A stretch of 64,000 nt of DNA from Erwinia sp. SLM-02 (GCF_037450285.1 NZ_JAQISN010000001.1:186001-250000), one strand, 5' to 3'. Numbered from the stretch's first letter, positions 49,502 to 58,808 are shown. Program-made: numbers and translations. The notes: generated by a model not told the origin, from the letters alone.

Positions 49502-51915
49502 TCTGGCGCTGGTTCTGGCGCGAGTGGAAATCCCCCTCGCTGCTGATTGTCTGGCTGGCGCTGACCCTGGCGGTGGCCTGCGTGCTGGCGCTGGGCTCGC
49601 TCAGTGACCGCATGGAAAAGGGATTAACCCAGCAGAGCCGTGATTTTATGGCGGGGGACCGCACGCTGCGCAGCTCGCGCGAGGTGCCCGCTGAATGGCT
49701 GGAGCAGGCCCGCAGCGACGGGCTTCAGGTTGCGCGCCAGCTGACCTTTATGACCATGACCTTTGCCGGAGATACCCCGCAGCTGGCCTCGGTGAAGGCG
49801 GTGGACGATGCCTACCCGATGTTCGGCCAGCTGGCCACCGAGCCGCCCGGATTAAAACCGGCGGCGGGAACCGTACTGGCCGCACCCCGGCTGCTGGCGT
49901 TGCTCGATCGTAAAAGCGGCGAAAATATTGACGTTGGCGATACCACGTTACGCATTGCGGGCGAGGTGATTCAGGAGCCGGATGCCGGATTCAACCCGTT
50001 CCAGACCGCGCCGCGCCTGTTAATGAACCTGGCCGACGTGGAGAAAACCGGCGCGGTGCAGCCGGGCAGCCGACTGAGCTGGCACTATAAATTTGCCGGC
50101 AATCCGCAGCAGCTGGCGCGCTTTGATGACTGGATAGCCTCGCGCCTGACGCCGGACCAGCGCTGGATTAGTGTGGAAAATTCGGATGATGCGCTGGGTA
50201 AATCCATGCAGCGCGCCCAGCAGTTCCTCCTGCTGTCGGCACTGCTGACGCTGATGCTGGCGATTGCCGCCGTGGCGGTGGCGATGAGCCACTACTGCCG
50301 CAGCCGCTACGATCTGGTGGCGGTGCTGAAAACGCTGGGCGCAAACCGTAAAGCGTTGCGTAAGCTAATCGTTGGGCAGTGGCTGGCGGTGCTGTTTTTG
50401 GCGGCGGTGTGCGGTGGGGCGATCGGCATGGGGTTTGAGGCGCTGCTGTTGCGCATGCTGCGCCCGGTGCTGCCCGGTGAACTTCCTGCCGCCAGCGGCT
50501 GGCCGTGGCTGTGGGCGGTGGGCTCGCTGTTTGTGATTTCGCTGCTGGTTGGCCTGCGGCCCTATCGTCTGCTGCTGGCAACCCAGCCGCTGCGCGTGCT
50601 GCGACGTGATGCGGTAGCGAATATCTGGCCGTTGAAAATCTATCTGCCGCTGATGGCGCTGGTGGTGGTGGGGCTGCTGGCCCTGCTGGTGGGCGGCAGC
50701 ACCCTGCTGTGGGCGCTGGTGGCGGGTATTGTGCTGCTGTCGCTGCTGCTGGGCGCGGTGGGCTGGGGCGGACTGCTGCTGCTCAGGCGCCTGACCCTGC
50801 GCAATCTGGCGTTTCGCCTGGCGGTAAACCGCCTGCTGCGGCAGCCGTGGACCACCCTGAGCCAGCTGGCCGCATTTTCGCTGTCGTTTATGCTGCTGGC
50901 ACTGCTGCTGGTGATGCGAGGCGATCTGCTGGATCGCTGGCAGCAGCAGCTGCCGCCGGGTAGTCCCAACTATTTCCTGCTGAATCTGACCGCACAGCAG
51001 GTGCCGCAGGTGAAAACCTTCCTTGAACAGCATCAGGTGAAGCCGGAAACGTTCTATCCGGTGGCCCGCGTGCGGCTGACCGGGATCAATCAGCAGGCGG
51101 TCGATCCGAAGCTGGACGAGTCGCTGAACCGCGAGCTGAATCTGACGTGGCAAAGCGATCTTCCCGATCACAATCCGCTGACCGCAGGCAGCTGGCCGCC
51201 GAAGGTCGGGGAAACCTCGATGGAGGAGGAACTGGCGGGAAGGCTGGGCGTGAAGCTGGGGGATACGCTGACCTTTACCGGCGATACCCAGGACTTTACG
51301 GCGAAAATCTCCAGCCTGCGTAAGGTGGACTGGGAAAGCCTGAAGCCGAACTTCTTCTTCATCTTCCCGCCGGGGGCGCTGGATGCGCAGCCGCAGACCT
51401 GGCTGACCAGCTTCCGTCTGGAGAATAATAACGCCCTGCTGGTACAGCTTAACCGCGAGTTTCCTACGCTGAGCCTGCTGGATATCGGCAGTATTTTACG
51501 GCAGATAGGGCAGGTGCTGGCGCAGGTGAGCCAGGCGCTGGAAATTATGGTGGTGCTGGTTACCGCCTGCGGCGTGCTGCTGCTGCTGGCACAGATCCAG
51601 GTGGGGATGCGTCAGCGACGGCAGGAGCTGGTGGTCTACCGCACGCTGGGGGCCAGTAAAAAGCTGCTGCGCGGCACGCTGTGGTGTGAATTCGCGCTGC
51701 TTGGCGTGGTATCCGGCGCGGCGGCGGCAATCGGTGCGGAAGCCGCCCTGTGGGGATTACAGCGGAAAGTCTTCGACTTCCCGTGGCAGCCGGATTTCGT
51801 GCTGTGGCTGGTGCTGCCGCTGAGCGGTGCGCTGCTGCTTTCCCTTTGCGGCGGCTGGCTGGGCGTGCGGTTGCTGAAGGGCAGGGCGCTGTTCCGGGGA
51901 TATGAGGCTGGGTAA
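49498..51915 (+). CDS. ybbP: YbbP, FtsX-like ABC transporter permease
   Basis: 805 residues (MIWRWFWREWKSPSLL). A large permease with an N-terminal helix, a periplasmic domain, FtsX-type helix sets around 250-370 and 400-500, a second periplasmic domain, and a final FtsX unit (about 680-800; ALEIMVVLVTACGVLLLLAQIQVG). Overlaps the ybbA stop by ATGA. Last conserved gene before the lux island. Confidence 0.93.
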   Translation: MIWRWFWREWKSPSLLIVWLALTLAVACVLALGSLSDRMEKGLTQQSRDFMAGDRTLRSSREVPAEWLEQARSDGLQVARQLTFMTMTFAGDTPQLASVKAVDDAYPMFGQLATEPPGLKPAAGTVLAAPRLLALLDRKSGENIDVGDTTLRIAGEVIQEPDAGFNPFQTAPRLLMNLADVEKTGAVQPGSRLSWHYKFAGNPQQLARFDDWIASRLTPDQRWISVENSDDALGKSMQRAQQFLLLSALLTLMLAIAAVAVAMSHYCRSRYDLVAVLKTLGANRKALRKLIVGQWLAVLFLAAVCGGAIGMGFEALLLRMLRPVLPGELPAASGWPWLWAVGSLFVISLLVGLRPYRLLLATQPLRVLRRDAVANIWPLKIYLPLMALVVVGLLALLVGGSTLLWALVAGIVLLSLLLGAVGWGGLLLLRRLTLRNLAFRLAVNRLLRQPWTTLSQLAAFSLSFMLLALLLVMRGDLLDRWQQQLPPGSPNYFLLNLTAQQVPQVKTFLEQHQVKPETFYPVARVRLTGINQQAVDPKLDESLNRELNLTWQSDLPDHNPLTAGSWPPKVGETSMEEELAGRLGVKLGDTLTFTGDTQDFTAKISSLRKVDWESLKPNFFFIFPPGALDAQPQTWLTSFRLENNNALLVQLNREFPTLSLLDIGSILRQIGQVLAQVSQALEIMVVLVTACGVLLLLAQIQVGMRQRRQELVVYRTLGASKKLLRGTLWCEFALLGVVSGAAAAIGAEAALWGLQRKVFDFPWQPDFVLWLVLPLSGALLLSLCGGWLGVRLLKGRALFRGYEAG

Positions 51916-52454
51916 TTGCGGTGAAGCTGTAGTTTGGTGAGAGTGGTACTGGCAGATCGCCGGGTCGCCGTAAATACATCCCTGTAGGCTTGGCTGCCGC
52001 ATCCTTGCGGCAGACACCCGGCTAACCTGTCCAGTACCGCTCTCCCTTTTAGGTTACCGTGTTGCTGCCAGAAGCGTTGGATCTTCCTCACTGTAATGTG
52101 TTTATTGCAGAGGATTGATACAAGATGAGTCTTCATAAAGCCTGGTTTTCAGTCAGTAATACTCAAAAACGGCAGCTTTAACGATCGGCAGCGTCTGAAT
52201 TGCAGGCGATAGGTTTAGCTGTCTTATAAGAACATCCGACTTCGTCAGATCAATTAAGAAAAAACGGATGTAAAAAAAATGAGTTTATTCTTAATATTGA
52301 AATAAAATGTCAATCGGTTTTTTTTAAAATTTAAAGTAATAGTGCTGCCTGGCTACCAGATAGTTTAATGTTGTTATTTTACATGAAGCATGTCATTTTA
52401 TATGGTCTGATTTATCGGGTTATTCATGCCAGAATTTACTATGGATGGTTTTCT
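51916..52454. other. Intergenic region between ybbP and luxI
   Basis: Holds the 106-bp structured repeat at 51939, then about 400 bp that becomes strongly AT-rich toward luxI. I see no other gene. A CTGG-CTA-CCAG palindrome lies about 80 bp before luxI (52349-52359). Confidence 0.6.
51939..52044. repeat. Nested-palindrome intergenic element (MITE-like)
   Basis: Terminal arms GAGAGTGGTACTGG and CCAGTACCGCTCTC match at 13 of 14 bases when folded. Inside are GCCGGGT/ACCCGGC arms and a CTGCCGC/GCGGCAG hairpin, with the phrase TACATCCCTGTAGG between. No ORF. The layout fits a short non-autonomous repeat rather than a terminator. Confidence 0.7.
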
Positions 52455-53114
52455 ATGCTGGATTTTTTTGATGTTGGTTACAACTCTCTTGATGGTTTAA
52501 GGTCTGATGATCTTTTTTCTTTAAGAAAATCAGTTTTTAAAGATAGATTAAATTGGATGGTAAGTTGTAATGAAGGTATGGAATCGGATAAATATGATAG
52601 TCATCAAACTGTTTATCTGCTAGGTAAAGCCAGTGGGCATCTTATTTGTGGTGTGCGGTTTATTGAAACAAAATATCCAAATATGATTACCGATGTTTTC
52701 AATAAATATTTCAATAAAATTGAAATTCCCAGTGGAAATTTTATTGAGGCCAGTCGTTTATTTATTGATAAGAACCGTTCAGAAACAATCAGGGGTAAAG
52801 GTTTTCCTATCAGCGCAACTTTGTTTTTGTCAATGGTAAATTATGCAAGGCATTATCGCTATGATGGGATATATGCAATAGTCAGTCATTCTATGTATAT
52901 TATTTTCAAACGTTCTGGTTGGCCTGTTTCTATTGTTGAGAGAGGGGTTTCGGAAAAAAATGAAAATATATACCTCATCTTCATGCCTGTAGACGAGGGA
53001 AGCCAGAAAGTTTTAACCTCATTGGTGAAAAATAGTATTGGTGGGTGTCGTTACTCTTTAAATCAGTGGCCTTTGTCATTTTTCGTCAGGGAGAAGCGGT
53101 CTGATGATTTGTAA
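52455..53114 (+). CDS. LuxI-family N-acyl-homoserine lactone synthase (EsaI-like)
   Basis: 219 residues. Family residues R24, F28, W34, D45, D48 and R68 are in the EsaI positions, and E98 and R101 are shifted by one. Makes acyl-HSL from S-adenosylmethionine and acyl-ACP. EsaI T140, tied to 3-oxo chain preference, is Ala (A141) here. ATG at 52455 (MLDFFDVGYNSL) matches the family start; the longer frame from 52368 is not supported. Base composition is much more AT-rich than neighbours. Convergent with, and overlapping, the luxR gene by 39 bp, as in esaI/esaR. Confidence 0.9.
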   Translation: MLDFFDVGYNSLDGLRSDDLFSLRKSVFKDRLNWMVSCNEGMESDKYDSHQTVYLLGKASGHLICGVRFIETKYPNMITDVFNKYFNKIEIPSGNFIEASRLFIDKNRSETIRGKGFPISATLFLSMVNYARHYRYDGIYAIVSHSMYIIFKRSGWPVSIVERGVSEKNENIYLIFMPVDEGSQKVLTSLVKNSIGGCRYSLNQWPLSFFVREKRSDDL

Positions 53115-53819
53115 TTCAACCCCCATTCTAATCGCATGTTTTGCATTAGTGACACCGAGTTTTTTTACCGTATTACCAATGTGATATTTTACAGTGGTAG
53201 TTTTTATATCCAATATGAGTGCTATTTCTTGATAGGATTTTCCAACGCTAGCCCAGTAAATAACTTCGTTTTCGCGTTTTGATAATAAATCTTTAGCGTT
53301 CATTCCTTCAAATTCTGATTTGCTTTCCTGCTCTTTATAAAGTGAAGTTAATTTTTCATGGGTGGATATTAAAATCATCTGGAGATTATTTTTATTATAA
53401 ATTATAAACTCATCAATATTGTCATCACATTTTTCATCCATCATCATTGATAGAACAACAAGATTATTATATTGATCGTGCAATACAAAAGTATATCCAT
53501 TTATGATATTGTGATTTTTTGCTATGTCAAAAATTTTGGGGACCTTTATTCCCTGGTTGAGCATAATGTTTTCGTCCCACGCAAAGGGAGTGATCCTGTT
53601 TAATGCTGTCATTAATACTGGATCAATAAATTGGAAGTTATTTTCCAGATATACATTGAACCATTCTTGTCTATTAGAGATTATGCTAAAATTTGATGGA
53701 TTATTTTTACTCATGATAGCATAGGCATAATTAAAATTTTTATACTTCGCCAGCCTTTTTTCAAGGTGCATTTTAATGGATGAGTTAATTGCTATGTTGT
53801 TAAAAAATAGATTTCGCAT
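53076..53819 (-). CDS. LuxR-family quorum-sensing regulator (EsaR-like)
   Basis: 247 residues. Acyl-HSL-binding domain with W53, Y57, D66, P67 and W81 in the TraR/EsaR pocket positions, then a LuxR-type HTH (about 180-235; SKRENEVIYWASVGKSYQEIA, TTTVKYHI). Shares PSNFSIISN and PFAWDENIML with EsaR, a repressor released by its ligand. AT-rich like its luxI partner, with which its 3' end overlaps by 39 bp. Confidence 0.9.
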   Translation of the reverse strand: MRNLFFNNIAINSSIKMHLEKRLAKYKNFNYAYAIMSKNNPSNFSIISNRQEWFNVYLENNFQFIDPVLMTALNRITPFAWDENIMLNQGIKVPKIFDIAKNHNIINGYTFVLHDQYNNLVVLSMMMDEKCDDNIDEFIIYNKNNLQMILISTHEKLTSLYKEQESKSEFEGMNAKDLLSKRENEVIYWASVGKSYQEIALILDIKTTTVKYHIGNTVKKLGVTNAKHAIRMGVELQIIRPLLPDEK

Positions 53820-53889
53820 AATGACCCATCCTTGTAAATGGTCCTTTCCTTGGTGGCTGCGATCAACATGATCATAATCATTGGTTTAA

Positions 53890-53924
53890 TTACAGTGTTG
53901 TGCTATATCTTATAGATACTGTAA
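53890..53924. promoter_or_regulatory. Nested inverted repeat upstream of luxR
   Basis: TTACAGT and ACTGTAA arms 21 bp apart enclose a CTATA-TCT-TATAG palindrome (53903-53915). It lies 71-105 bp before the luxR start and is a candidate autoregulatory operator. The lux-box match is poor. Confidence 0.35.
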
Positions 53925-54129
53925 GTATGATTTGATGGTGACGATATATATTACTGGTTTTTATAGAGGTTAATATGCCGGGTGACAGAAATTGAAGCAT
54001 TTCATACCTGGCTTCAGTATGATTGATAAAATCCCCTGGTGCTGGATAATAAAAAGACTGGCAATTTATTGATATATTGTATTTTTAGTGCTGCAACAAT
54101 ACGCTGTTAAAATGAAAATTGTTAGCCGT

Positions 54130-54147
54130 ACTAAAGTATAGTTCAGG
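54130..54147. promoter_or_regulatory. lux-box-like sequence
   Basis: On the minus strand CCTGAACTATACTTTAGT matches the EsaR box CCTGTACTATAGTGCAGG at 13 of 18 positions, nearly all in the left half. It lies about 310 bp upstream of luxR. Confidence 0.3.
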
Positions 54148-54185
54148 ACTATTCTTTTCCTTTCTACATCTAAAACGTGTAAATA

Positions 54186-54214
54186 ATTGAAGAACGCATA
54201 TCGCGTTCTTCAAT
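54186..54214 (-). terminator. Hairpin after purK
   Basis: ATTGAAGAACGC / GCGTTCTTCAAT, a perfect 12-bp stem with a 5-base loop, 27 bp after the purK stop. The minus strand continues with TATTTA, a weak T-tract. Probable end of the purEK transcript. Confidence 0.6.
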
Positions 54215-54240
54215 ATATATCCAAAAAACTGAGGCGGGGA

Positions 54241-55308
54241 TCAGCCCAGCTTCTCAACCGCCCAGGCAATCCCGCTGGTGTACTCCTCCGGCAGCATCGG
54301 CACCAGCGCGTTCAGCGCGTCGCGTAACGCTGCGGTGCTGACGTCTGACAGGTTGAGGTGACCGACCTTACGGCCCGGGCGCACTTCTTTATCGTACCAG
54401 TGCAGGTGCACCAGCGGCTGCTGCAGCCAGTCCAGATTCACGTCGGTGCCGATCAGATTCACCATCACCGCCGGACTGCTGACGACCGGCTTCGGCAGCG
54501 GCAGATCGAGGATCGCCCGCAGGTGCAGCTCAAACTGGCTAATCGATGCGCCGTTCTGCGTCCAGTGGCCGCTGTTGTGCACGCGTGGGGCCAGCTCGTT
54601 AATCAGCAGACCTTCCGGCACCACGAAGCACTCCATCGCCATCACGCCGACGTAGTTCAGCTCGTTCATAATTGCCGACAGCATCTGCTCGGCCTGCTGC
54701 TGATGGGCAGCGTTCACCACGGGCAGCATCACGCTGGTGCGCAGAATACCGTCCTGATGCAGGTTATGAGTCAGCGGATAGAATACCGTATGGCCATCGT
54801 GGCCGCGTGCGCCCACCAGCGACACTTCGCCGGAGAAGTTAATGCCGCGCTCAACGATGCATTCGCCGTAGCACTCTTCCGGCAGCGAGCCGGTCTCGTT
54901 TGCGCGCAGACGCCACTGGCCGCGCCCGTCGTAGCCACCGGTGCGGCGCTTAACGATCGCCAGCTCGCCGAGGGTGGTGAACACCTGCGGCCACTGGTCG
55001 GCAGAGGAGAGCAGCTGCCACGGCGCGGTGGCCAGGCCAAGCCGGTCCAGCAGTTGCTTCTGCGTCAGGCGGTCGGCCAGCAGTGGGAAGATATCGCGGT
55101 TAACGAAAGCGTTATGGCCTGCCAGTTCACGGGTCAGTGCGGTTTCCGGCCAGCGCTCAATTTCCGCGGTAATCACGCTGGCGGCAATCGGCAGCGCTTC
55201 CGGTTCCGCATCCAGGCCCACGGGATACACCGCGATGCCCAGCGGCTCGCCCGCCTGGCGCAGCATGCGCCCCAGCTGGCCGTTGCCTAATACGCAAACC
55301 GGTTTCAT
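54241..55308 (-). CDS. purK: PurK, N5-carboxyaminoimidazole ribonucleotide synthase
   Basis: ATP-grasp enzyme of purine synthesis: AIR, ATP and bicarbonate give N5-CAIR. 355 residues (E. coli 355). VCVLGNGQLGRMLRQAGEPLG at the N-terminus, VKRRTGGYDGRGQW, and NELAPRVHNSGHWT. Overlaps purE by 4 bp. Confidence 0.96.
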   Translation of the reverse strand: MKPVCVLGNGQLGRMLRQAGEPLGIAVYPVGLDAEPEALPIAASVITAEIERWPETALTRELAGHNAFVNRDIFPLLADRLTQKQLLDRLGLATAPWQLLSSADQWPQVFTTLGELAIVKRRTGGYDGRGQWRLRANETGSLPEECYGECIVERGINFSGEVSLVGARGHDGHTVFYPLTHNLHQDGILRTSVMLPVVNAAHQQQAEQMLSAIMNELNYVGVMAMECFVVPEGLLINELAPRVHNSGHWTQNGASISQFELHLRAILDLPLPKPVVSSPAVMVNLIGTDVNLDWLQQPLVHLHWYDKEVRPGRKVGHLNLSDVSTAALRDALNALVPMLPEEYTSGIAWAVEKLG

Positions 55309-55814
55309 GCATCACCCCGTGGATCCGGGTTGTTCAGCACTTCATCGGTCTGGGACTGACGCCATGCCGCCAGGCGCGTTGCCAGCCCGGCATCGTGGAG
55401 GGCAACGATCTGCGCCGCCAGCAGGGCGGAGTTTGCCGCTCCGGCTTTACCAATCGCCAGCGTGCCAACCGGAATACCGCGCGGCATCTGTACGATGGAG
55501 TAAAGGCTGTCAACGCCGCTCAGTGCCGCGCTCTGCACCGGTACGCCCAGCACCGGAACCAGCGTTTTCGCCGCCAGCATACCCGGCAGGTGGGCCGCGC
55601 CGCCTGCGCCAGCAATGATCACCTGATAGCCGTTATCCGCAGCCTGTTCGGCAAAGCTGAACAGCTTGTCCGGGGTACGGTGGGCAGAAACCACTTCACA
55701 GTGGAAGGGAACGTCCAGACTGGTGAGGATTTCCGCTGCAAACTGCATGGTTGCCCAGTCACTTTTGGAACCCATAACAATAGCAATGCGGGCCGGTGCG
55801 GCGTTAGATGACAT
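55305..55814 (-). CDS. purE: PurE, N5-CAIR mutase
   Basis: Rearranges N5-CAIR to CAIR. 169 residues (E. coli 169). IVMGSKSDWATMQFAAEIL, SAHRTPDKLFSFAEQA, and AGAGGAAHLPGMLAAKT form the active site. First gene of purEK, with a PurR box about 95 bp upstream. Confidence 0.97.
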   Translation of the reverse strand: MSSNAAPARIAIVMGSKSDWATMQFAAEILTSLDVPFHCEVVSAHRTPDKLFSFAEQAADNGYQVIIAGAGGAAHLPGMLAAKTLVPVLGVPVQSAALSGVDSLYSIVQMPRGIPVGTLAIGKAGAANSALLAAQIVALHDAGLATRLAAWRQSQTDEVLNNPDPRGDA

Positions 55815-55907
55815 GCGGGGCTGACTCCTGTGATGTTAAATCGTCACCGTAGTAACCCTGTGGCTACCCGATGGGAAGGGCAGAGAGAATACCATGAGTC
55901 AGCGGCA

Positions 55908-55923
55908 AGGAAAACGGTTGCGT
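55908..55923. promoter_or_regulatory. PurR operator of purEK
   Basis: On the minus strand ACGCAACCGTTTTCCT fits the PurR consensus ACGCAAACGTTTNCNT and is the same as the E. coli purE operator. Confidence 0.92.
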
Positions 55924-55960
55924 AGCGGATTATCGCGCCATCTCAGAGCAAAATTTTGAT

Positions 55961-56677
55961 TCAGAACGGGAAGGAAATCAGCGTTGTCTCGTCTGCACTG
56001 ACTTTAATCATCGATCCCTGCTCGTGCCAGGCACCCAGAACGACTCTTTCAGCCGGGCTGCCGTCAACCCTCAGCTGATGGACCGCCGGGCGATGGGTGT
56101 GGCCGTGGATCAAAACCGGCGCATGATGGCGCTGCATTGCTGCCACAACCGCCTGCGGGTTCACGTCCATAATGGCGATGTCTTTGCTGCTGTTGGCCTG
56201 CTGACTTCCAGCGCGCATCTTTACCGCAATACGCTGACGAACAAACAGGGGCAGGGCCAGGAACAGCTTTTGCAGCCATGGCTGATGCACTTTGGCGCGG
56301 AAACGCAGATAGCCCACGTCATCGGTACAAAGCGTGTCGCCGTGCATAATCAGCACGCGCTTACCGTACAGTTCCAGCAGCTGCTCTTCCGGCAGCAGGG
56401 TCATGCCTGCGGCGCGGGCGAAGCGTTTTCCCAGCAGGAAATCACGGTTGCCGTGGATAAAGAAACAGGGGATGTTGAGCTGGCGCAGAGCCTGAGCGAT
56501 TTCCGCATGCAGCGGATTCGGGTCGTCGTCGCCGATCCAGGCTTCAAACAGGTCGCCGAGGATATAGAGGGCATCAGCGTGCTGAGCTTCACGGCGTAAA
56601 AAATGAAGAAAACCGGCAGTGATTGCCGGTTCCTCAACGCACAGGTGGATATCTGCGATAAACAGCGTGTGCGACAT
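55961..56677 (-). CDS. lpxH: LpxH, UDP-2,3-diacylglucosamine hydrolase
   Basis: Lipid A pathway: makes lipid X from UDP-2,3-diacylglucosamine. 238 residues, calcineurin-like fold with D9-x-H11 (IADIHL), GDLFEAWIGDD, HGNRDFLLGKRF, MHGDTLCTDD and HGHTHRPAVH. Starts 2 bp after the ppiB stop, as in E. coli. Confidence 0.96.
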   Translation of the reverse strand: MSHTLFIADIHLCVEEPAITAGFLHFLRREAQHADALYILGDLFEAWIGDDDPNPLHAEIAQALRQLNIPCFFIHGNRDFLLGKRFARAAGMTLLPEEQLLELYGKRVLIMHGDTLCTDDVGYLRFRAKVHQPWLQKLFLALPLFVRQRIAVKMRAGSQQANSSKDIAIMDVNPQAVVAAMQRHHAPVLIHGHTHRPAVHQLRVDGSPAERVVLGAWHEQGSMIKVSADETTLISFPF

Positions 56678-56679
56678 TA

Positions 56680-57174
56680 TTACTCGCTGACGGTGACTTT
56701 CTGGATAATCACGTCGTCTTTTGGCACATCCTGGTGCATACCGCTGCGGCCGGTGGAAACGGCTTTGATCTTCTCGACCACATCCATACCCTCAACCACT
56801 TCAGCGAACACGCAGTAACCCCAGCCCTGCAGGCTTTCGTCACGGAAGTTCAGGAAGTCGTTGTCGGCAACGTTGATAAAGAACTGAGCGGTGGCTGAGT
56901 GAGGAGCCTGAGTACGCGCCATCGCCAGAGTACCTTTGGTGTTCTTCAGACCGTTGTTCGCTTCGTTGCGGATCTCGTCTTTGGTGTTTTTCTGCTTCAT
57001 GCCGGGTTCAAAACCACCGCCCTGAACCATGAAACCGTTGATTACGCGGTGAAAAATGGTGTTGTCGTAGAAACCTTCACGGCAATACTCCAGGAAGTTT
57101 TTTACGGTAGCCGGCGCTTTGTCATCAAAAGTTTTGATTACGATATCGCCGTGGTTAGTCTGGAAAGTGACCAT
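56680..57174 (-). CDS. ppiB: PpiB, cytosolic peptidyl-prolyl isomerase (cyclophilin B)
   Basis: 164 residues (E. coli 164) with cyclophilin marks FHRVINGFMVQGGGFEPG and AMARTQAPHSATAQFFIN. No signal peptide, so cytosolic. Divergent from cysS. Confidence 0.96.
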   Translation of the reverse strand: MVTFQTNHGDIVIKTFDDKAPATVKNFLEYCREGFYDNTIFHRVINGFMVQGGGFEPGMKQKNTKDEIRNEANNGLKNTKGTLAMARTQAPHSATAQFFINVADNDFLNFRDESLQGWGYCVFAEVVEGMDVVEKIKAVSTGRSGMHQDVPKDDVIIQKVTVSE

Positions 57175-57412
57175 ATTCTCATCCTGTCAGGGTTAGAGTT
57201 TTTAAGAATGCGCGTCGAAAGCATGGACGAATGTCCGCTCCGTGCGGCAGACGGCTCTTATATCACAAAATGTGATGGCGAGTCAGCCCTGCTGCATAAC
57301 AACATCCGCGCTATCGCGATACCTGGCGTAGCGCTGGCATGAAAAATGCGTCAGAATACCGGATTATCATTTTTATCATTAACCCCGCACACGCCTAAAA
57401 CGGAATGTCTCA

Positions 57413-58798
57413 ATGCTAAAGATTTTCAACACCCTGAGTCGTCAAAAAGAGGAATTTAAACCAATCCATGCCGGTCAGATTGGCATGTACGTGTGCGGCA
57501 TTACCGTTTATGACCTCTGTCACATTGGTCACGGCAGGACCTTCGTGGCGTTTGACGTGGTGGCCCGCTACCTGCGTTACCTCGGCTACTCCCTTAAGTA
57601 CGTGCGTAACATCACCGATATTGATGACAAGATTATCAAACGCGCTAATGAAAACGGCGAAACGATTGGTGAACTGACCGACCGCATGATTGCTGAAATG
57701 CACACGGATTTTGCCGCGCTGAACATTCTGCCGCCGGACCAGGAGCCGCGTGCCACCCGCCATATTGATGAAATCATCGAGCTGGTCAGCACGCTGATTG
57801 CCCGTGAGCACGCGTATGTCGCCAGCAACGGCGACGTCATGTTCTCCGTAGACAGCGATCCGACCTACGGTTCGCTGTCACGCCAGGATCTGGAGCAGCT
57901 GCAGGCCGGTGCGCGCGTGGAAGTGGCGGATGTGAAACGCAATCCGATGGATTTCGTGCTGTGGAAAATGTCCAAGTCCGACGAGCCGGGCTGGGCGTCG
58001 CCGTGGGGCAACGGTCGTCCGGGCTGGCACATTGAGTGCTCGGCGATGAACTGCAAGCAGCTTGGCCACCACTTTGATATTCACGGTGGCGGCTCCGATC
58101 TGATGTTCCCGCATCATGAAAACGAAATCGCTCAGTCCACCTGCGCCCATGACGGCCCATACGTGAACTACTGGATGCACTCCGGCATGGTGATGGTTGA
58201 CCGCGAGAAGATGTCGAAATCGCTAAACAACTTCTTTACCGTGCGCGACGTGCTTGCCCATTATGATGCGGAAACCGTGCGTTACTTCCTGATGTCCGGC
58301 CACTATCGCAGCCAGCTGAACTACGGTGAAGATAACCTGAACCAGGCGCGCGCCGCGCTTGAGCGCCTTTATACCGCGCTGCGTAATACCGATGCGTCGG
58401 CAGCGCCTGCCGGCGGCGAAGCATTTGAAGCCCGCTTCCGTGAAGCGATGGATGACGACTTCAACACCCCGGAAGCCTACTCGGCGCTGTTCGACCTGGC
58501 GCGTGAAGTTAACCGCCTGAAGTCAGAAGATAAAGCTGCAGCCGATGCGCTGGCTGCCCGCCTGCGCCAGCTGGCCGGCGTGCTTGGCCTGCTGGAGCAG
58601 GACCCGGAACTGTTCCTGCAGAGCGGTGCGCAGAGCAATGATGATGAAGTAGCGGAAATCGAAGCGCTGATCAAAATGCGCAACGATGCGCGTAAAGAGA
58701 AAAACTGGGCGCAGGCCGACGTGGCCCGCGACAAGCTGAACGAGCTGGGTATTATCCTTGAGGATGGCCCTGCCGGCACCAGCTGGCGTCGTAAGTAA
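57413..58798 (+). CDS. cysS: Cysteinyl-tRNA synthetase
   Basis: 461 residues (E. coli 461). Class I synthetase: zinc ligand C28 (YVCGITVYD), HIGH at 37-40 and KMSKS at about 266-270 (REKMSKSLNNF). C-terminal anticodon-binding region ends SWRRK. Confidence 0.97.
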   Translation: MLKIFNTLSRQKEEFKPIHAGQIGMYVCGITVYDLCHIGHGRTFVAFDVVARYLRYLGYSLKYVRNITDIDDKIIKRANENGETIGELTDRMIAEMHTDFAALNILPPDQEPRATRHIDEIIELVSTLIAREHAYVASNGDVMFSVDSDPTYGSLSRQDLEQLQAGARVEVADVKRNPMDFVLWKMSKSDEPGWASPWGNGRPGWHIECSAMNCKQLGHHFDIHGGGSDLMFPHHENEIAQSTCAHDGPYVNYWMHSGMVMVDREKMSKSLNNFFTVRDVLAHYDAETVRYFLMSGHYRSQLNYGEDNLNQARAALERLYTALRNTDASAAPAGGEAFEARFREAMDDDFNTPEAYSALFDLAREVNRLKSEDKAAADALAARLRQLAGVLGLLEQDPELFLQSGAQSNDDEVAEIEALIKMRNDARKEKNWAQADVARDKLNELGIILEDGPAGTSWRRK

Positions 58799-58808
58799 CT
58801 CCTCACTC

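Larger units (their letters stand above)
53820..54240. other. AT-rich gap between luxR and purK
   Basis: No gene seen. Contains the inverted repeat at 53890, a lux-box-like sequence at 54130 and a hairpin at 54186. The luxR promoter should lie in the proximal part. Confidence 0.6.

Noticed and set aside
52368..52454. Upstream start adding 29 residues to LuxI
   Set aside because: LuxI proteins begin at the MLDFFDV-type sequence; the extra residues have no counterpart in the family.
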